DNA of 64,000 nucleotides, taken from contig NZ_CP076326.1 of assembly GCF_018771565.1 (NCBI RefSeq), positions 372,001-436,000 of the forward strand. The letters are read 5' to 3'. The stretch comes from Thermoflexus hugenholtzii. Its GTDB lineage: Bacteria; Chloroflexota; Anaerolineae; Thermoflexales; Thermoflexaceae. The notes beneath the pieces were generated by a model, which saw nothing but the letters and a program-made list of their open reading frames with translations, did no database searches and had not been told where the DNA came from. The position numbers and the translations under genes are program-made. Of this stretch, positions 45,317-54,212 are shown one piece after another. Each line of letters begins with the position of its first letter. Within the stretch, counting starts at the first letter, position 1.

Positions 45317-46339
45317 GTGGCGCAGGCGCTGTTCATGGGCGGTCTGTCCTTCCTGCTGGCGGTGATCTGGGGGCCGCCGCTGATCCGCTGGCTGCGAGCC
45401 AACGGGGTCGGGAAGAAGATCCGGATCGAGGGGCCGCGCACGCATCAGGTGAAGGTGGGGACGCCCACCATGGGCGGCCTGATGATCGTGTTGCCGGTGG
45501 TGATCATGACCCTCGTCCTGAACCTTGGGAACCTGATCGCCAACACCGCGGCCGGACGGGCGTTCCTGCGTCAGATGGGCTGGGCAGGGGATCAGTTGAT
45601 CGGGCGATCGATCCTGGTGCCGGTGGCGGCGATGCTGGCCTTCGGGGCCCTGGGGGCAGTGGACGACTGGATGGGCACGCGGGGGGGCAATGGGTTGCTG
45701 GCCCGCCACAAGTTCCCGATCCAGATCGTCCTGGGGGCCGCGCTGGCGCTGGTGCTGCACTTCGGGATGGGCCTGCGCAGCATGGCCATCCCCACGGTGC
45801 CCCAGAAGATCGACATCGGGTTGCTTTACTTGCCCATCGCCGTGTTCATCATCGTGGGCTCGGCCAACGCGATCAACCTCACCGATGGGCTGGATGGCCT
45901 GGCGGGGATCATCACGGCCACGTCGTTCATCGCCTACGGGGTGATCGCCTATCTCCAGGGCCAGATCTATCTGGCCACCTTCGCCTTCATCGTGGTGGGG
46001 GCCTGCATGGCCTTCCTGTGGTTCAACGCGCACCCGGCCCAGCTGTTCATGGGGGATGTGGGCTCCCAGGCCCTGGGGGCCACCCTGGGGGTGGTGGCGT
46101 TGATGACCGGGCAGTGGCTGCTGTTGCCGGTGATCGCCCTCATCCCGGTGGCCGAGACCCTCTCGGTCATCCTGCAGGTGGCTTACTTCAAGTGGACGAA
46201 GGGGAAGCGCCTGTTCCGGATGAGTCCGCTTCATCATCACTTCGAGCTGCTGGGCTGGTCGGAGACCCAGGTGGTGCAGCGGTTCTGGCTCATCGCCATC
46301 TGGTCGGCGATGATCGGCGTGGCCCTGGCGTTGCTGTGA
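45317..46339 (+). CDS. mraY: Phospho-N-acetylmuramoyl-pentapeptide-transferase
   Basis: 340 residues with about ten membrane helices. It links UDP-MurNAc-pentapeptide to undecaprenyl phosphate to give lipid I. Motifs: HQVKVGTPTMGGLMI, GAVDDWM, ANAINLTDGLDGLAG with catalytic aspartates, AQLFMGDVGSQALG, and MSPLHHHFELLGWSE. It starts at a GTG preceded by AAGGAGGT. murD follows after 11 bases. Confidence 0.97.
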   Translation: MAQALFMGGLSFLLAVIWGPPLIRWLRANGVGKKIRIEGPRTHQVKVGTPTMGGLMIVLPVVIMTLVLNLGNLIANTAAGRAFLRQMGWAGDQLIGRSILVPVAAMLAFGALGAVDDWMGTRGGNGLLARHKFPIQIVLGAALALVLHFGMGLRSMAIPTVPQKIDIGLLYLPIAVFIIVGSANAINLTDGLDGLAGIITATSFIAYGVIAYLQGQIYLATFAFIVVGACMAFLWFNAHPAQLFMGDVGSQALGATLGVVALMTGQWLLLPVIALIPVAETLSVILQVAYFKWTKGKRLFRMSPLHHHFELLGWSETQVVQRFWLIAIWSAMIGVALALL

Positions 46340-46350
46340 GGTGAGATCGG

Positions 46351-47727
46351 ATGCGGGAGCTCAAGGGCGCGCGGGTGGTCATCCTGGGGCTGGGCCGGCA
46401 GGGCACGGCCCTGGCCCGCTGGCTGGTGCGGCAGGGCGCCGAGGTCACGGTGAGCGATCGGCAGCCCGCCGAGCGCCTGGGGAGGTTCCTCCAGGCCCTG
46501 GAGGGTCTGCCGGTGCGTTATGTGCTGGGGGACCATCCCCTCTCTCTGCTGGAGGGCTGCGACCTCCTCTGTCTGAGCGGGGGAGTCCCTCTGGACATCC
46601 CCATCGTCCAGGAGGCCGTCCGGCGGGGGATCCCCCTGGCCAACGACGCCCAGCTGTTTCTGGAGCGGTGCCGGGGGTGGACGGCGGGGATCACCGGCAC
46701 CTCGGGGAAGACGACGACGACTGCCCTGGTGGGGGCGATGTGCCAGGCGGCGGGCTTCCGCACCTGGGTGGGCGGCAACATCGGCAATCCCCTCATCGAG
46801 TTCGTGGAGGAGATCGGTCCGGAGGACCGCGTGATCCTGGAGCTGTCCAGCTTCCAGCTGGAGATCATGACGGTCAGCCCGCGGGTGGCGGCGGTGCTGA
46901 ACATCGCGCCCAACCATCTGGACCGTCACAAGACCATGGAAGCTTACATCGCGGCCAAGCAGCGCATCCTGGACTTCCAGGACGTTGAGGACGTGGCGGT
47001 TCTGGGGTATGACGACCCGAACGCCCGGTCCCTGGCGGCGGCGGTGCGGGGGCGGCTGCGGTTCTTCAGCCGCGAGCGGGAGGTGGCGCGGGGAGCGTTC
47101 CTGCGGGAGGGAACCCTCTTCTTGCGCTTGGGCTCCGAGGCCTGGCCGATCTGTCGCGTGGAGGAGGTGCGTTTGCGGGGCCGTCATAATCTGTGGAACG
47201 TCCTGGCGGCGGCGGCCGTGGCGGGCAGCCTGGGCGCGGACATCGGCGCCATCCGGGAGGCCGTCCTCACGTTCTCCGGGGTGCCGCACCGGCTGGAGCG
47301 GGTGCGGGAGGTGCGGGGCGTGCTCTATGTGAACGACTCGATCGCCACCACGCCGGAGCGGGTTCGGGTGGCCCTGGAGGCCTTTGAGGAGCCCATCGTG
47401 CTGCTGGCAGGCGGGCGGGATAAAGGTCTCCCCTGGGAGGAGACGGCGGAGGTCATCGCCCGCCGGGTTCGCGTGCTGATCGCCTTCGGGGAGCTGGGGG
47501 ATCGCATCGTGGAGGCCGCCCGGGCGGCCCGCGCCCGGGTGGACGGGGTGGTTCTGGAGCATCTCGAGCGGGTGGCCACCCTGGAGGAGGCGGTGGCCCG
47601 GGCGGCCGGGCTGGCCCGGCCGGGAGAGGTAGTGCTCCTCTCCCCCGGGGGAACCAGCTTCGACGCCTATCGGGATTTCGAGGAGCGCGGCATGCATTTC
47701 CGTCAGCTGGTGGAGGCGCTGTCATGA
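46351..47727 (+). CDS. murD: UDP-N-acetylmuramoylalanine:D-glutamate ligase
   Basis: 458 residues. An N-terminal Rossmann-like domain (VVILGLGRQGTALARWL), the ATP loop GITGTSGKTTTTALVGAM, then LELSSFQLEIM and LNIAPNHLDRH, and the C-terminal domain VPHRLERVREVRGVLYVNDS and LLAGGRDKGLPWEE. These are the standard MurD landmarks. It adds D-glutamate to UDP-MurNAc-L-Ala in the cytoplasm. Its stop overlaps the ftsW start (ATGA). Confidence 0.96.
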   Translation: MRELKGARVVILGLGRQGTALARWLVRQGAEVTVSDRQPAERLGRFLQALEGLPVRYVLGDHPLSLLEGCDLLCLSGGVPLDIPIVQEAVRRGIPLANDAQLFLERCRGWTAGITGTSGKTTTTALVGAMCQAAGFRTWVGGNIGNPLIEFVEEIGPEDRVILELSSFQLEIMTVSPRVAAVLNIAPNHLDRHKTMEAYIAAKQRILDFQDVEDVAVLGYDDPNARSLAAAVRGRLRFFSREREVARGAFLREGTLFLRLGSEAWPICRVEEVRLRGRHNLWNVLAAAAVAGSLGADIGAIREAVLTFSGVPHRLERVREVRGVLYVNDSIATTPERVRVALEAFEEPIVLLAGGRDKGLPWEETAEVIARRVRVLIAFGELGDRIVEAARAARARVDGVVLEHLERVATLEEAVARAAGLARPGEVVLLSPGGTSFDAYRDFEERGMHFRQLVEALS

Positions 47728-48953
47728 TCGCTGCGCGAAGAAGGTGGCATGACCTGGCGATCGCTCGAAGCAGGCTTCCGGCCTCGCCGCTTCCCCTCAC
47801 GCCCCTGGAGCTGGGGTTGCTCGTCGTGCTCGCCGTGCTGGTGCTCTTCGGCCTGTTGCTGGTTTACAGCGCGACCTACTACCTGGCGCGGCACGCCTTC
47901 GAGGATCCCTTCTATTTCGTCCGGCGCCAGGCGGTGGCGGCCCTCCTGGGGATCGTTGGCCTCCTCGTTCTCTGGCGGATGGACTACCACCGCCTGCAGC
48001 GGCTCTCCATCCCCCTGATGGCCATCGGCGTGCTTTCCCTGATCGCCGTGCTGATCTTCGGGGAGGACCGGCTGGGGGCCCGGCGCGCCTTCTCCGGGGG
48101 CTCCTTCCAGCCTTCGGAGTTCGTCAAGCCGATCCTCATCCTCTATCTGGCGACCTGGCTGCCCACCAAAGGGGAGCGGCTGCGGGAGTTCCATCGGGGG
48201 TTCATCCCCTTCCTGCTGGTGCTGGGCCTGGCGGTGATCCCGATCTTCCTGCAGCCGGATCTGGGGACAGGGTTGTTGATCGGGCTGGTGGCCGCCTGGA
48301 TGTTCATCGCCTCCGGCGCCACGGTGCTCCAGATCCTCGCCGGGGTGGTCCTGGGGGCCGGAGCGTTCGCAGGGCTCATCGCCGTGCATCCCCACGCCAT
48401 GGCCCGGCTTTCCGGTTATCTGCAGATCCTGCAGGGGACGGGCGGGGCCGGCTCCCATCTGGGGGCGGTATGGGAGGCCATCCGCTCCGGCGGGCTGTTC
48501 GGGAAAGGGCCCGGGGCGATCGGGTATACCCTGAGCGGACAGGTGCCGCTGCCGCATTCCGACAGCGCCTTTGCGGTGGTGGGGGAGGCCTTCGGGTTCG
48601 TCGGAGTGATGCTGCTCATCCTTATGCTCACCACCTGGGTGATCCTGGGGTTCATCACGACAAGCCGCGCCCCGGACACGTTTGGGGGGCTGCTGGCCCT
48701 GGGGGTAACCCTGTGGATTGCCTGGCAGGGGTTGATTAACCTGGGCGGGCTGACCGGCGTGCTCCCGTTCACAGGGCTCCCGTTGCCGTTCATCAGTTAC
48801 GGCGGATCCGCGTTGCTCAGCGAGCTCATCGGGGCGGGGATCCTGCTCAGCGTGGCCAGGAGGATACGGGATGCGAATCTGGATCGCCGCGGGGGGGACC
48901 GGCGGGCACATCTACCCGGCGCTGGCCGTCGTCGAGGCGCTGCAGGACGTTGA
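47724..48953 (+). CDS. ftsW: Lipid II polymerase/division protein FtsW (SEDS family)
   Basis: 409 residues with about ten membrane helices. SEDS signatures: SGGSFQPSEFVKPILILYLA, FLQPDLGTG, VPLPHSDSAFAVVGEAFGFVG and LPFTGLPLPFISYGGSALL. It polymerises lipid II at the septum with FtsI. The last ~28 codons overlap murG out of frame and are rich in Arg/Gly, so the conserved protein probably ends in function near RRIRDANLD. Confidence 0.95.
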   Translation: MIAARRRWHDLAIARSRLPASPLPLTPLELGLLVVLAVLVLFGLLLVYSATYYLARHAFEDPFYFVRRQAVAALLGIVGLLVLWRMDYHRLQRLSIPLMAIGVLSLIAVLIFGEDRLGARRAFSGGSFQPSEFVKPILILYLATWLPTKGERLREFHRGFIPFLLVLGLAVIPIFLQPDLGTGLLIGLVAAWMFIASGATVLQILAGVVLGAGAFAGLIAVHPHAMARLSGYLQILQGTGGAGSHLGAVWEAIRSGGLFGKGPGAIGYTLSGQVPLPHSDSAFAVVGEAFGFVGVMLLILMLTTWVILGFITTSRAPDTFGGLLALGVTLWIAWQGLINLGGLTGVLPFTGLPLPFISYGGSALLSELIGAGILLSVARRIRDANLDRRGGDRRAHLPGAGRRRGAAGR

Positions 48954-50025
48954 GCCGGACCTGGAGGTGATCTGGGTTGGCACGCCGGAGGGAATGGAGG
49001 CCCGGCTGATCCCATCCCGGGGCTTTGCGTTCCTCCCGGTGGAGGCCGGCGGGGTATACGGGCTGGGGCCTCGAGGGGCCCTGCGGGGGCTGTGGCGGAT
49101 CGCCCGGGGGGTTCGGCAGGCGTGGCAGGCGATGGCCCGGCAGCGCCCGCAGGTTCTCTTCACCACCGGGGGCTTCGCCGCCGTCCCGGCCGCCCTGGCA
49201 GCGGCCCGGGCCGGGGTTCCCATCCTGGTGTATCTGCCGGACCTGGAGCCGGGGATGGCGGTGCGGTTGCTCACGCGCCTGGCCGCCCACGTGGCCGTGA
49301 CGGTCCCGGAAGCCCAGCCCTTTTTCCGGGGACGACCGGTGACGGTCACGGGGTATCCGGTGCGGCGCCACCTGATGGCGGCGGCGCGGGATCGGGAGGC
49401 GGCCCGTCGGCGCGGCCGCGCCCGCTGGGGGTTTGCGGAGGACCTCCCGGTGGTGCTGGTGTTCGGAGGCAGCCGTGGGGCGCGCCGGCTGAACCGGGCG
49501 GTGGATCGACATCTGGAGGCGCTGGTGATGGAGGCCCAGGTGCTGCACCTCACCGGGCCGGCGGACCTCGAGCGCATGCAGGCGCGGCGGGCGGCGCTGC
49601 CTTCAGAGGTCCGGGCGCGTTATCAGCCGGTCGCGTATCTGGAGGAAGAGATGGGGGAGGCGCTGGCGATGGCGGACCTGGCCGTCTGTCGGGCGGGGGC
49701 TTCGACCCTGGGAGAGCTCCCGCTGTTCGGGCTGCCGGCGGTGCTGGTGCCCTATCCCTACGTGCGGCGCCATCAGGAGCGCAACGCCGCCTATCTCGTC
49801 CGCCATGGAGGCGCGGTGAGGATCCCCGATGAGGAGATCGAGGAACGGCTGGGAGAGGTGGTGCGGACGCTGCTCCAGGATCCGGACCGTCTGCTGGGGA
49901 TGCGCCGGAGCATGGCAGCTCTGGCCCGCCCGGAGGCAGCGGAGCGGCTGGCCGCGCTGGTGCAGCGTCTGGCCGCTCCCACCCCATATCCGGAAAAGCG
50001 CCCGGCGCAGGGGAGGGCGGGATGA
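48871..50025 (+). CDS. murG: UDP-GlcNAc:MurNAc-pentapeptide GlcNAc transferase (lipid II synthase)
   Basis: 384 residues, GT-B fold. The N-terminal G-loop is AAGGTGGHIYPALAVVEAL, followed by GTPEGMEARLIPSRGF and VLFTTGGFAAVPAALAAA. The C-terminal domain has VLVFGGSRGARRLNRAV and the donor-site segment LAVCRAGASTLGELPLFGLP. It converts lipid I to lipid II at the inner membrane face. The start lies 83 bases inside ftsW. Confidence 0.96.
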   Translation: MRIWIAAGGTGGHIYPALAVVEALQDVEPDLEVIWVGTPEGMEARLIPSRGFAFLPVEAGGVYGLGPRGALRGLWRIARGVRQAWQAMARQRPQVLFTTGGFAAVPAALAAARAGVPILVYLPDLEPGMAVRLLTRLAAHVAVTVPEAQPFFRGRPVTVTGYPVRRHLMAAARDREAARRRGRARWGFAEDLPVVLVFGGSRGARRLNRAVDRHLEALVMEAQVLHLTGPADLERMQARRAALPSEVRARYQPVAYLEEEMGEALAMADLAVCRAGASTLGELPLFGLPAVLVPYPYVRRHQERNAAYLVRHGGAVRIPDEEIEERLGEVVRTLLQDPDRLLGMRRSMAALARPEAAERLAALVQRLAAPTPYPEKRPAQGRAG

Positions 50026-50546
50026 TCGCGCTGCATGCTGTCTTCTGGGCTTTCGTCATCGTGTTCGCGTTGATCGGCGCCCTGCGGGGGGTGGCGAAAG
50101 AGATCCTGGTCAGCACTTCCATCGTGGGGGTGATGTTCCTGTTCAGCCTGCTGCAGCAGTTCGCCCCCGCGATCTGGGAGTCCCTCACCCGGGATCCCGC
50201 CACCGGCTTCTTCGCCGAGACCATCGCCATCGCCCTGGCGGCGATCTTCGGCTACGCCGGCCCGGCCCTCTCGGTGCAGCTGGCCGGACGGGCCAAGCGG
50301 GAGAAAGGCGTGGAGATCATCGCCGGCTTCGCCGCCGGCGCCATCAACGGGTGGCTGATCGCCGGATCGATCCTGTTCTTCCTGCACCGTGCCGGCTACC
50401 CGTTCCCGGAGGTGATCCAGCCCCCGGCGCCCACCAGCCCGGTCCTCGACCTGCTCGGCTGGATGCCACCGGCGGTGATCAAACCGCCGCTGCTCTACTT
50501 CGCGGTGGTCATCGTCTTGTTTATGCTGTTGATCTTCTACCTTTGA
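50022..50546 (+). CDS. CvpA-like integral membrane protein
   Basis: 174 residues with four likely membrane helices (about 5-45, 65-88, 105-125 and 158-174). The N-terminal FALIGALRGVAKEILVSTSI resembles the start of CvpA-type proteins. Its ATG overlaps the murG stop, so it is translated with the cluster, and it stands where murC normally follows directly. Not a usual dcw gene; function unknown, perhaps envelope-related by context. Confidence 0.7.
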   Translation: MIALHAVFWAFVIVFALIGALRGVAKEILVSTSIVGVMFLFSLLQQFAPAIWESLTRDPATGFFAETIAIALAAIFGYAGPALSVQLAGRAKREKGVEIIAGFAAGAINGWLIAGSILFFLHRAGYPFPEVIQPPAPTSPVLDLLGWMPPAVIKPPLLYFAVVIVLFMLLIFYL

Positions 50547-50557
50547 GCAAATTATTG

Positions 50558-50684
50558 TAGGAGCGGCTTTCGCCGCGACCCTTGCGCCACCGAAGGCGCA
50601 AGGCTCTGGGCTACAGGGGGCGGCCTTCATCCGTGACCTTTGGGGTCTCAAAGACGGAAAGTTCGGGGCTAAAGCCCCTCCTAC
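50558..50684. repeat. REP-like pair inside the dcw cluster (before murC)
   Basis: GTAGGAGCGGCTTTCGCCGC opens the element and the inverted mate GGGGCTAAAGCCCCTCCTAC closes it. Between them is a hairpin CTTGCGCCACCGAAGGCGCAAG. The right end abuts the murC ribosome site. It is the only sizeable interruption in the otherwise overlapping or closely packed cluster. Confidence 0.8.
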
Positions 50685-50699
50685 AAAAAGAGGATGAAA

Positions 50700-52079
50700 A
50701 TGTTCTCTTTGCGACCGGGCATGGCTTTTCATCTGATCGGGATCGGGGGGGCCGGGCTCTCGGCCCTGGCCATCGTGCTGCATGAGGCCGGCTACCGGGT
50801 GAGCGGGTGCGACCGGGCCTCCTCGCCGTTTGTGGAGACCCTCCGCGCCCTCGGCGTCCCGGTCCACATCGGCCATGACCCCGCCCATGTGGGGGAGGCG
50901 GAGGTGCTGGTGCGGTCCTCCGCTGTGCCGGCGGACCACCCGGAGGTCCGCGCCGCCGAGGCGCAGGGACGACCGGTGGTGAAACGGGAGGCGGTGATCG
51001 GGGCCCTGATGGCGGATCGTTGGGGGATCGCCATCGCCGGCAGCCACGGGAAAACCACCACCACAGGGATGATCGCCTGGATCGCCATGGCCGCCGGGCG
51101 GGATCCCACCTTCATCGTCGGCGGGCTGATCCACGGGCTGGGCCGCAACGCCCGAGCCGGGCGGGGGGATCTCTTCATCGTGGAGGCCGACGAATACGAC
51201 CGGATGTTCCTGGGCCTCCGACCCCGCATCGCGGTGGTGACGACCATCGAGCACGATCATCCGGACTGTTATCCGACGCCGGAGGCGTTCTTTGAGGCCT
51301 TTCAGGCCTTTGCGGAGCAGGTGCCGCCGGAGGGGCTCCTGGTGATCTGTCATGCGGATCCCGAGGCGCGGCGCCTGGCCGATCTTCTGGAGCGCCAGGG
51401 CCGACGGGTGATCCGATACGGATGGGGGCCGCCAGCCCACTGGTGGGCGCGCCCCCTCGCGGTGGATCGCTTCGAGCTCTTCCGCGAGGGCCGGGAGGCC
51501 GGCGTCCTGAGCCTCCCGGTCCCCGGCCACCATCACGGGCTGAACGCCCTGGCCGCCCTCGCCGTCGCGGAGGCCGTGGGGATCCCGTTGGAGACGGCGC
51601 GGGAGGCCCTGAGCCGGTTCCCCGGGACCGCCCGGCGCTTCGAGGTGAAGGGGGAAGTGCGGGGCGTGCGGGTCATCGATGATTACGCGCACCATCCGGG
51701 GGAGATCCGGGCCACTCTCCGGGCGGCCCGCGCCCGTTATCCCGGCCGCTCCCTGTGGGTGGTCTTCCAGCCGCACACCTACAGCCGAACCCGGGCCCTG
51801 CTGGAGGAGTTCGCGGCCGCGTTCGAGGATGCGGATCACGTCCTCCTGCTCCCCATCTACGCCGCCCGGGAGACGGACACCCTGGGGGTGCGCAGCGAGG
51901 ACATCCTGCGGCGGATGACCCATTCGGACGCCCAATGCGTCCCGGATTTCGAGGCCGCGGTGGACTTCCTGCGTCGCCATGTGCGGCCGGGGGATGTGGT
52001 GCTGACGCTGGGGGCCGGCGACGTCTATCGGGTAGGGGAGCGTTTGCTGGAAGCGCTGAAGGCTTCGGAGGAAGGATGA
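50700..52079 (+). CDS. murC: UDP-N-acetylmuramate:L-alanine ligase
   Basis: 459 residues. N-terminal motif FHLIGIGGAGLSALA, ATP loop AIAGSHGKTTTTGMIAWI, EADEYDRMFLGLRPRIAVVT, and the C-terminal domain VIDDYAHHPGEIRATL with FQPHTYSRT. It starts the UDP-MurNAc peptide by adding L-alanine. The codon series ATG-AAA-ATG gives two starts (50694 and 50700); AGAGG is better spaced for 50700. The 5' leader comes from a REP element. The stop overlaps the murB start. Confidence 0.96.
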   Translation: MFSLRPGMAFHLIGIGGAGLSALAIVLHEAGYRVSGCDRASSPFVETLRALGVPVHIGHDPAHVGEAEVLVRSSAVPADHPEVRAAEAQGRPVVKREAVIGALMADRWGIAIAGSHGKTTTTGMIAWIAMAAGRDPTFIVGGLIHGLGRNARAGRGDLFIVEADEYDRMFLGLRPRIAVVTTIEHDHPDCYPTPEAFFEAFQAFAEQVPPEGLLVICHADPEARRLADLLERQGRRVIRYGWGPPAHWWARPLAVDRFELFREGREAGVLSLPVPGHHHGLNALAALAVAEAVGIPLETAREALSRFPGTARRFEVKGEVRGVRVIDDYAHHPGEIRATLRAARARYPGRSLWVVFQPHTYSRTRALLEEFAAAFEDADHVLLLPIYAARETDTLGVRSEDILRRMTHSDAQCVPDFEAAVDFLRRHVRPGDVVLTLGAGDVYRVGERLLEALKASEEG

Positions 52080-53113
52080 TGTCACGCCCGATGGCCCTCC
52101 CCGGCGAGGCGTTGACCACGGTCCTCCGGCGATGGGGGTTGACGCTCCAGCGAGGGGTCCCGCTGGCCCGCTTCACCACCGCCCGCATCGGCGGGCCCGC
52201 CGACGCCCTAGTGATCGTGGAGGAGGTCCCGGCGCTGGCGGAGGTGGTCCGGGCGGCCTGGGCCGATGGGATCCCGGTGACCCTGCTGGGGGGTGGATCG
52301 AACGTGCTGGTCTCCGATCGCGGGGTGCGGGGGCTGGTGGTGGTGAACCGGGCGCGGGATCTGCGCTTCGAGCGGGATGGGCGGGTGTGGGCGGCTTCCG
52401 GCGCCGCGCTCTCGACGCTCGCCCGGCTGTGCGCCGAGCGGGGATGGGCCGGCCTGGAGTGGGGCGTGGGGATCCCCGGCACGGTGGGTGGCGCGGTGGT
52501 GGGGAACGCCGGGGCCCACGGAGGCGACATCGCGGGCTGCCTGGAATCGGTGGAGCTGCTGCTGCCGGAGGGGGAAGTCGTGACATGGTCGGCGGCTCAG
52601 CTGGAGCTGGGGTATCGCACCAGCCGGCTGAAGACGTGGCCTCATCCCCGACGGCCGGTGGTCCTAACAGCCCGCTTCGCCCTCCGCCCGGCGGACCCGG
52701 AGGTCCTGCTGGAGCGCATCGCCGCCTTTCACGCCTATCGCCGGCGCACCCAGCCCGGAGGCGCCAGCATCGGCTCCATGTTCCGCAACCCGCCCGGGGA
52801 TTATGCCGGCCGCCTGATCGAGGCCGCCGGGCTGAAGGGCGCTCGATGCGGGGGCGTGGTGATCTCTCCCCTGCATGCGAATTTCTTCATCAACGAAGGG
52901 AACGGCACCGCGGCGGATGTGCGGGCCTTGATGGCCGAGGCGCAACGCCGCGTGTGGGAGCGGTTCGGCGTCCTCCTGGAGCCGGAGATCGAGATGATCG
53001 GGGAGTGGGAAGATGAAACGGCGGATCCGTGTGGGGGTGCTCTTCGGCGGGAGGTCGGGGGAGCACGAGGTGAGCCTCCTGTCGGCCCAGTCGGTCATCC
53101 GGGCGCTGGATAA
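52079..53113 (+). CDS. murB: UDP-N-acetylenolpyruvoylglucosamine reductase
   Basis: 344 residues. The FAD-binding part has FTTARIGGPADALVIV and LLGGGSNVLVSDRGVRGLVV, then GVGIPGTVGGAVVGNAGAHG. The catalytic Ser lies in SIGSMFRNPPGDYAG and the catalytic Glu in LLEPEIEMIGEW. It reduces UDP-GlcNAc-enolpyruvate to UDP-MurNAc. The last ~33 codons overlap ddl in another frame and extend beyond the usual family end, so that tail is probably unimportant. An ATG at 52076 is an alternative start. Confidence 0.95.
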   Translation: MSRPMALPGEALTTVLRRWGLTLQRGVPLARFTTARIGGPADALVIVEEVPALAEVVRAAWADGIPVTLLGGGSNVLVSDRGVRGLVVVNRARDLRFERDGRVWAASGAALSTLARLCAERGWAGLEWGVGIPGTVGGAVVGNAGAHGGDIAGCLESVELLLPEGEVVTWSAAQLELGYRTSRLKTWPHPRRPVVLTARFALRPADPEVLLERIAAFHAYRRRTQPGGASIGSMFRNPPGDYAGRLIEAAGLKGARCGGVVISPLHANFFINEGNGTAADVRALMAEAQRRVWERFGVLLEPEIEMIGEWEDETADPCGGALRREVGGARGEPPVGPVGHPGAG

Positions 53114-54212
53114 GACCAAATACGAGGTCATCCCCATCGGCATCACGAAAGAGGGCCGCTGGCTGACCCGGGGGGATCCGATGAAAGCCTTGACCGGCGG
53201 TGCCGTAACCATGGCCGACCTGATCGGAACGGAGCCGGTGGTGGAGCCGGAGTCGGCGGCTCCCCTCGCCCGCGCCGAGCGCCGCGAGCTCATCCCGGGG
53301 GTGCACGCCGATGGCATCCCGCAGGTGGACGTGATCTTCCCCGTGCTGCATGGACCCTTCGGGGAAGATGGCACCATCCAGGGCTTGCTGGAGCTGGCGG
53401 ACATTCCCTACGTCGGGGCAGGGGTGTTGGCCTCGGCGGTGGGGATGGATAAGGTGGCGATGAAGGACATCTTCCGGGCCCACGGCCTGCCCGTGGCCCG
53501 TTACATCGTGGTCTTCCGACGGGAGTGGGAGCGGGATCCGGAGGGCGTGATGGAGCGGGTGGAGCGGGAGATCGGCTTCCCCTGTTTTGTGAAGCCCGCC
53601 TGCCTGGGATCCAGCGTCGGCGTCTCGAAGGTGAAGCGGCGGGAGGAGCTGCCGGCGGCCCTGGCCGAGGCGGCCCGCTATGGGCGCAAGATGCTGGTGG
53701 AGCGGGCCATCCCATCTCCCCGGGAGATCGAGGTGAGCGTGCTGGGGAACGAGGACCCCATCGCCTCCGTCCCCGGGGAGGTGATCCCGGCGGGGGAGTT
53801 CTACGACTACGCGGCGAAATACCTGGACGACCGCACGCAGCTGGTGATCCCCGCTCCCCTGGAGGAGGAGTTAGCGGAGCGCGTCCGCGCCCTGGCCATC
53901 GCGGCCTTCCGGGCCATCGACGCCTGCGGCATGGCGCGGGTGGACTTCCTGCTCTCCCGGGAGACCGGGGAGCTGGTGGTGAACGAGATCAACACCATCC
54001 CGGGCTTCACGGCGGTCAGCATGTATCCGCGCCTGTGGGAGGCCAGCGGGTTGCCGTATCCGGCGTTGCTGGACCGGTTGATCGAGCTGGCCCTGGAGCG
54101 CTACGCCGATCGCCGGCGGGACGCCATCTCCTATGAGGGGTTGACATGGCTTTCCGCTCTTCACGATCGCCGCGCGCGGGAAGAAGACGACGGCGGACCC
54201 TCCACGCGGTGA
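53013..54212 (+). CDS. ddl: D-alanine:D-alanine ligase
   Basis: 399 residues, ATP-grasp fold. Motifs: GVLFGGRSGEHEVSLLSAQ, FPVLHGPFGEDGTIQGLLE, FPCFVKPACLGSSVGVSKV, and the metal-binding end VNEINTIPGFTAVSMYPRLW. It makes the D-Ala-D-Ala used by MurF, so target and ligase genes share the operon. The C-terminal ~22 codons overlap ftsQ and are poorly conserved in type. Confidence 0.96.
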   Translation: MKRRIRVGVLFGGRSGEHEVSLLSAQSVIRALDKTKYEVIPIGITKEGRWLTRGDPMKALTGGAVTMADLIGTEPVVEPESAAPLARAERRELIPGVHADGIPQVDVIFPVLHGPFGEDGTIQGLLELADIPYVGAGVLASAVGMDKVAMKDIFRAHGLPVARYIVVFRREWERDPEGVMERVEREIGFPCFVKPACLGSSVGVSKVKRREELPAALAEAARYGRKMLVERAIPSPREIEVSVLGNEDPIASVPGEVIPAGEFYDYAAKYLDDRTQLVIPAPLEEELAERVRALAIAAFRAIDACGMARVDFLLSRETGELVVNEINTIPGFTAVSMYPRLWEASGLPYPALLDRLIELALERYADRRRDAISYEGLTWLSALHDRRAREEDDGGPSTR

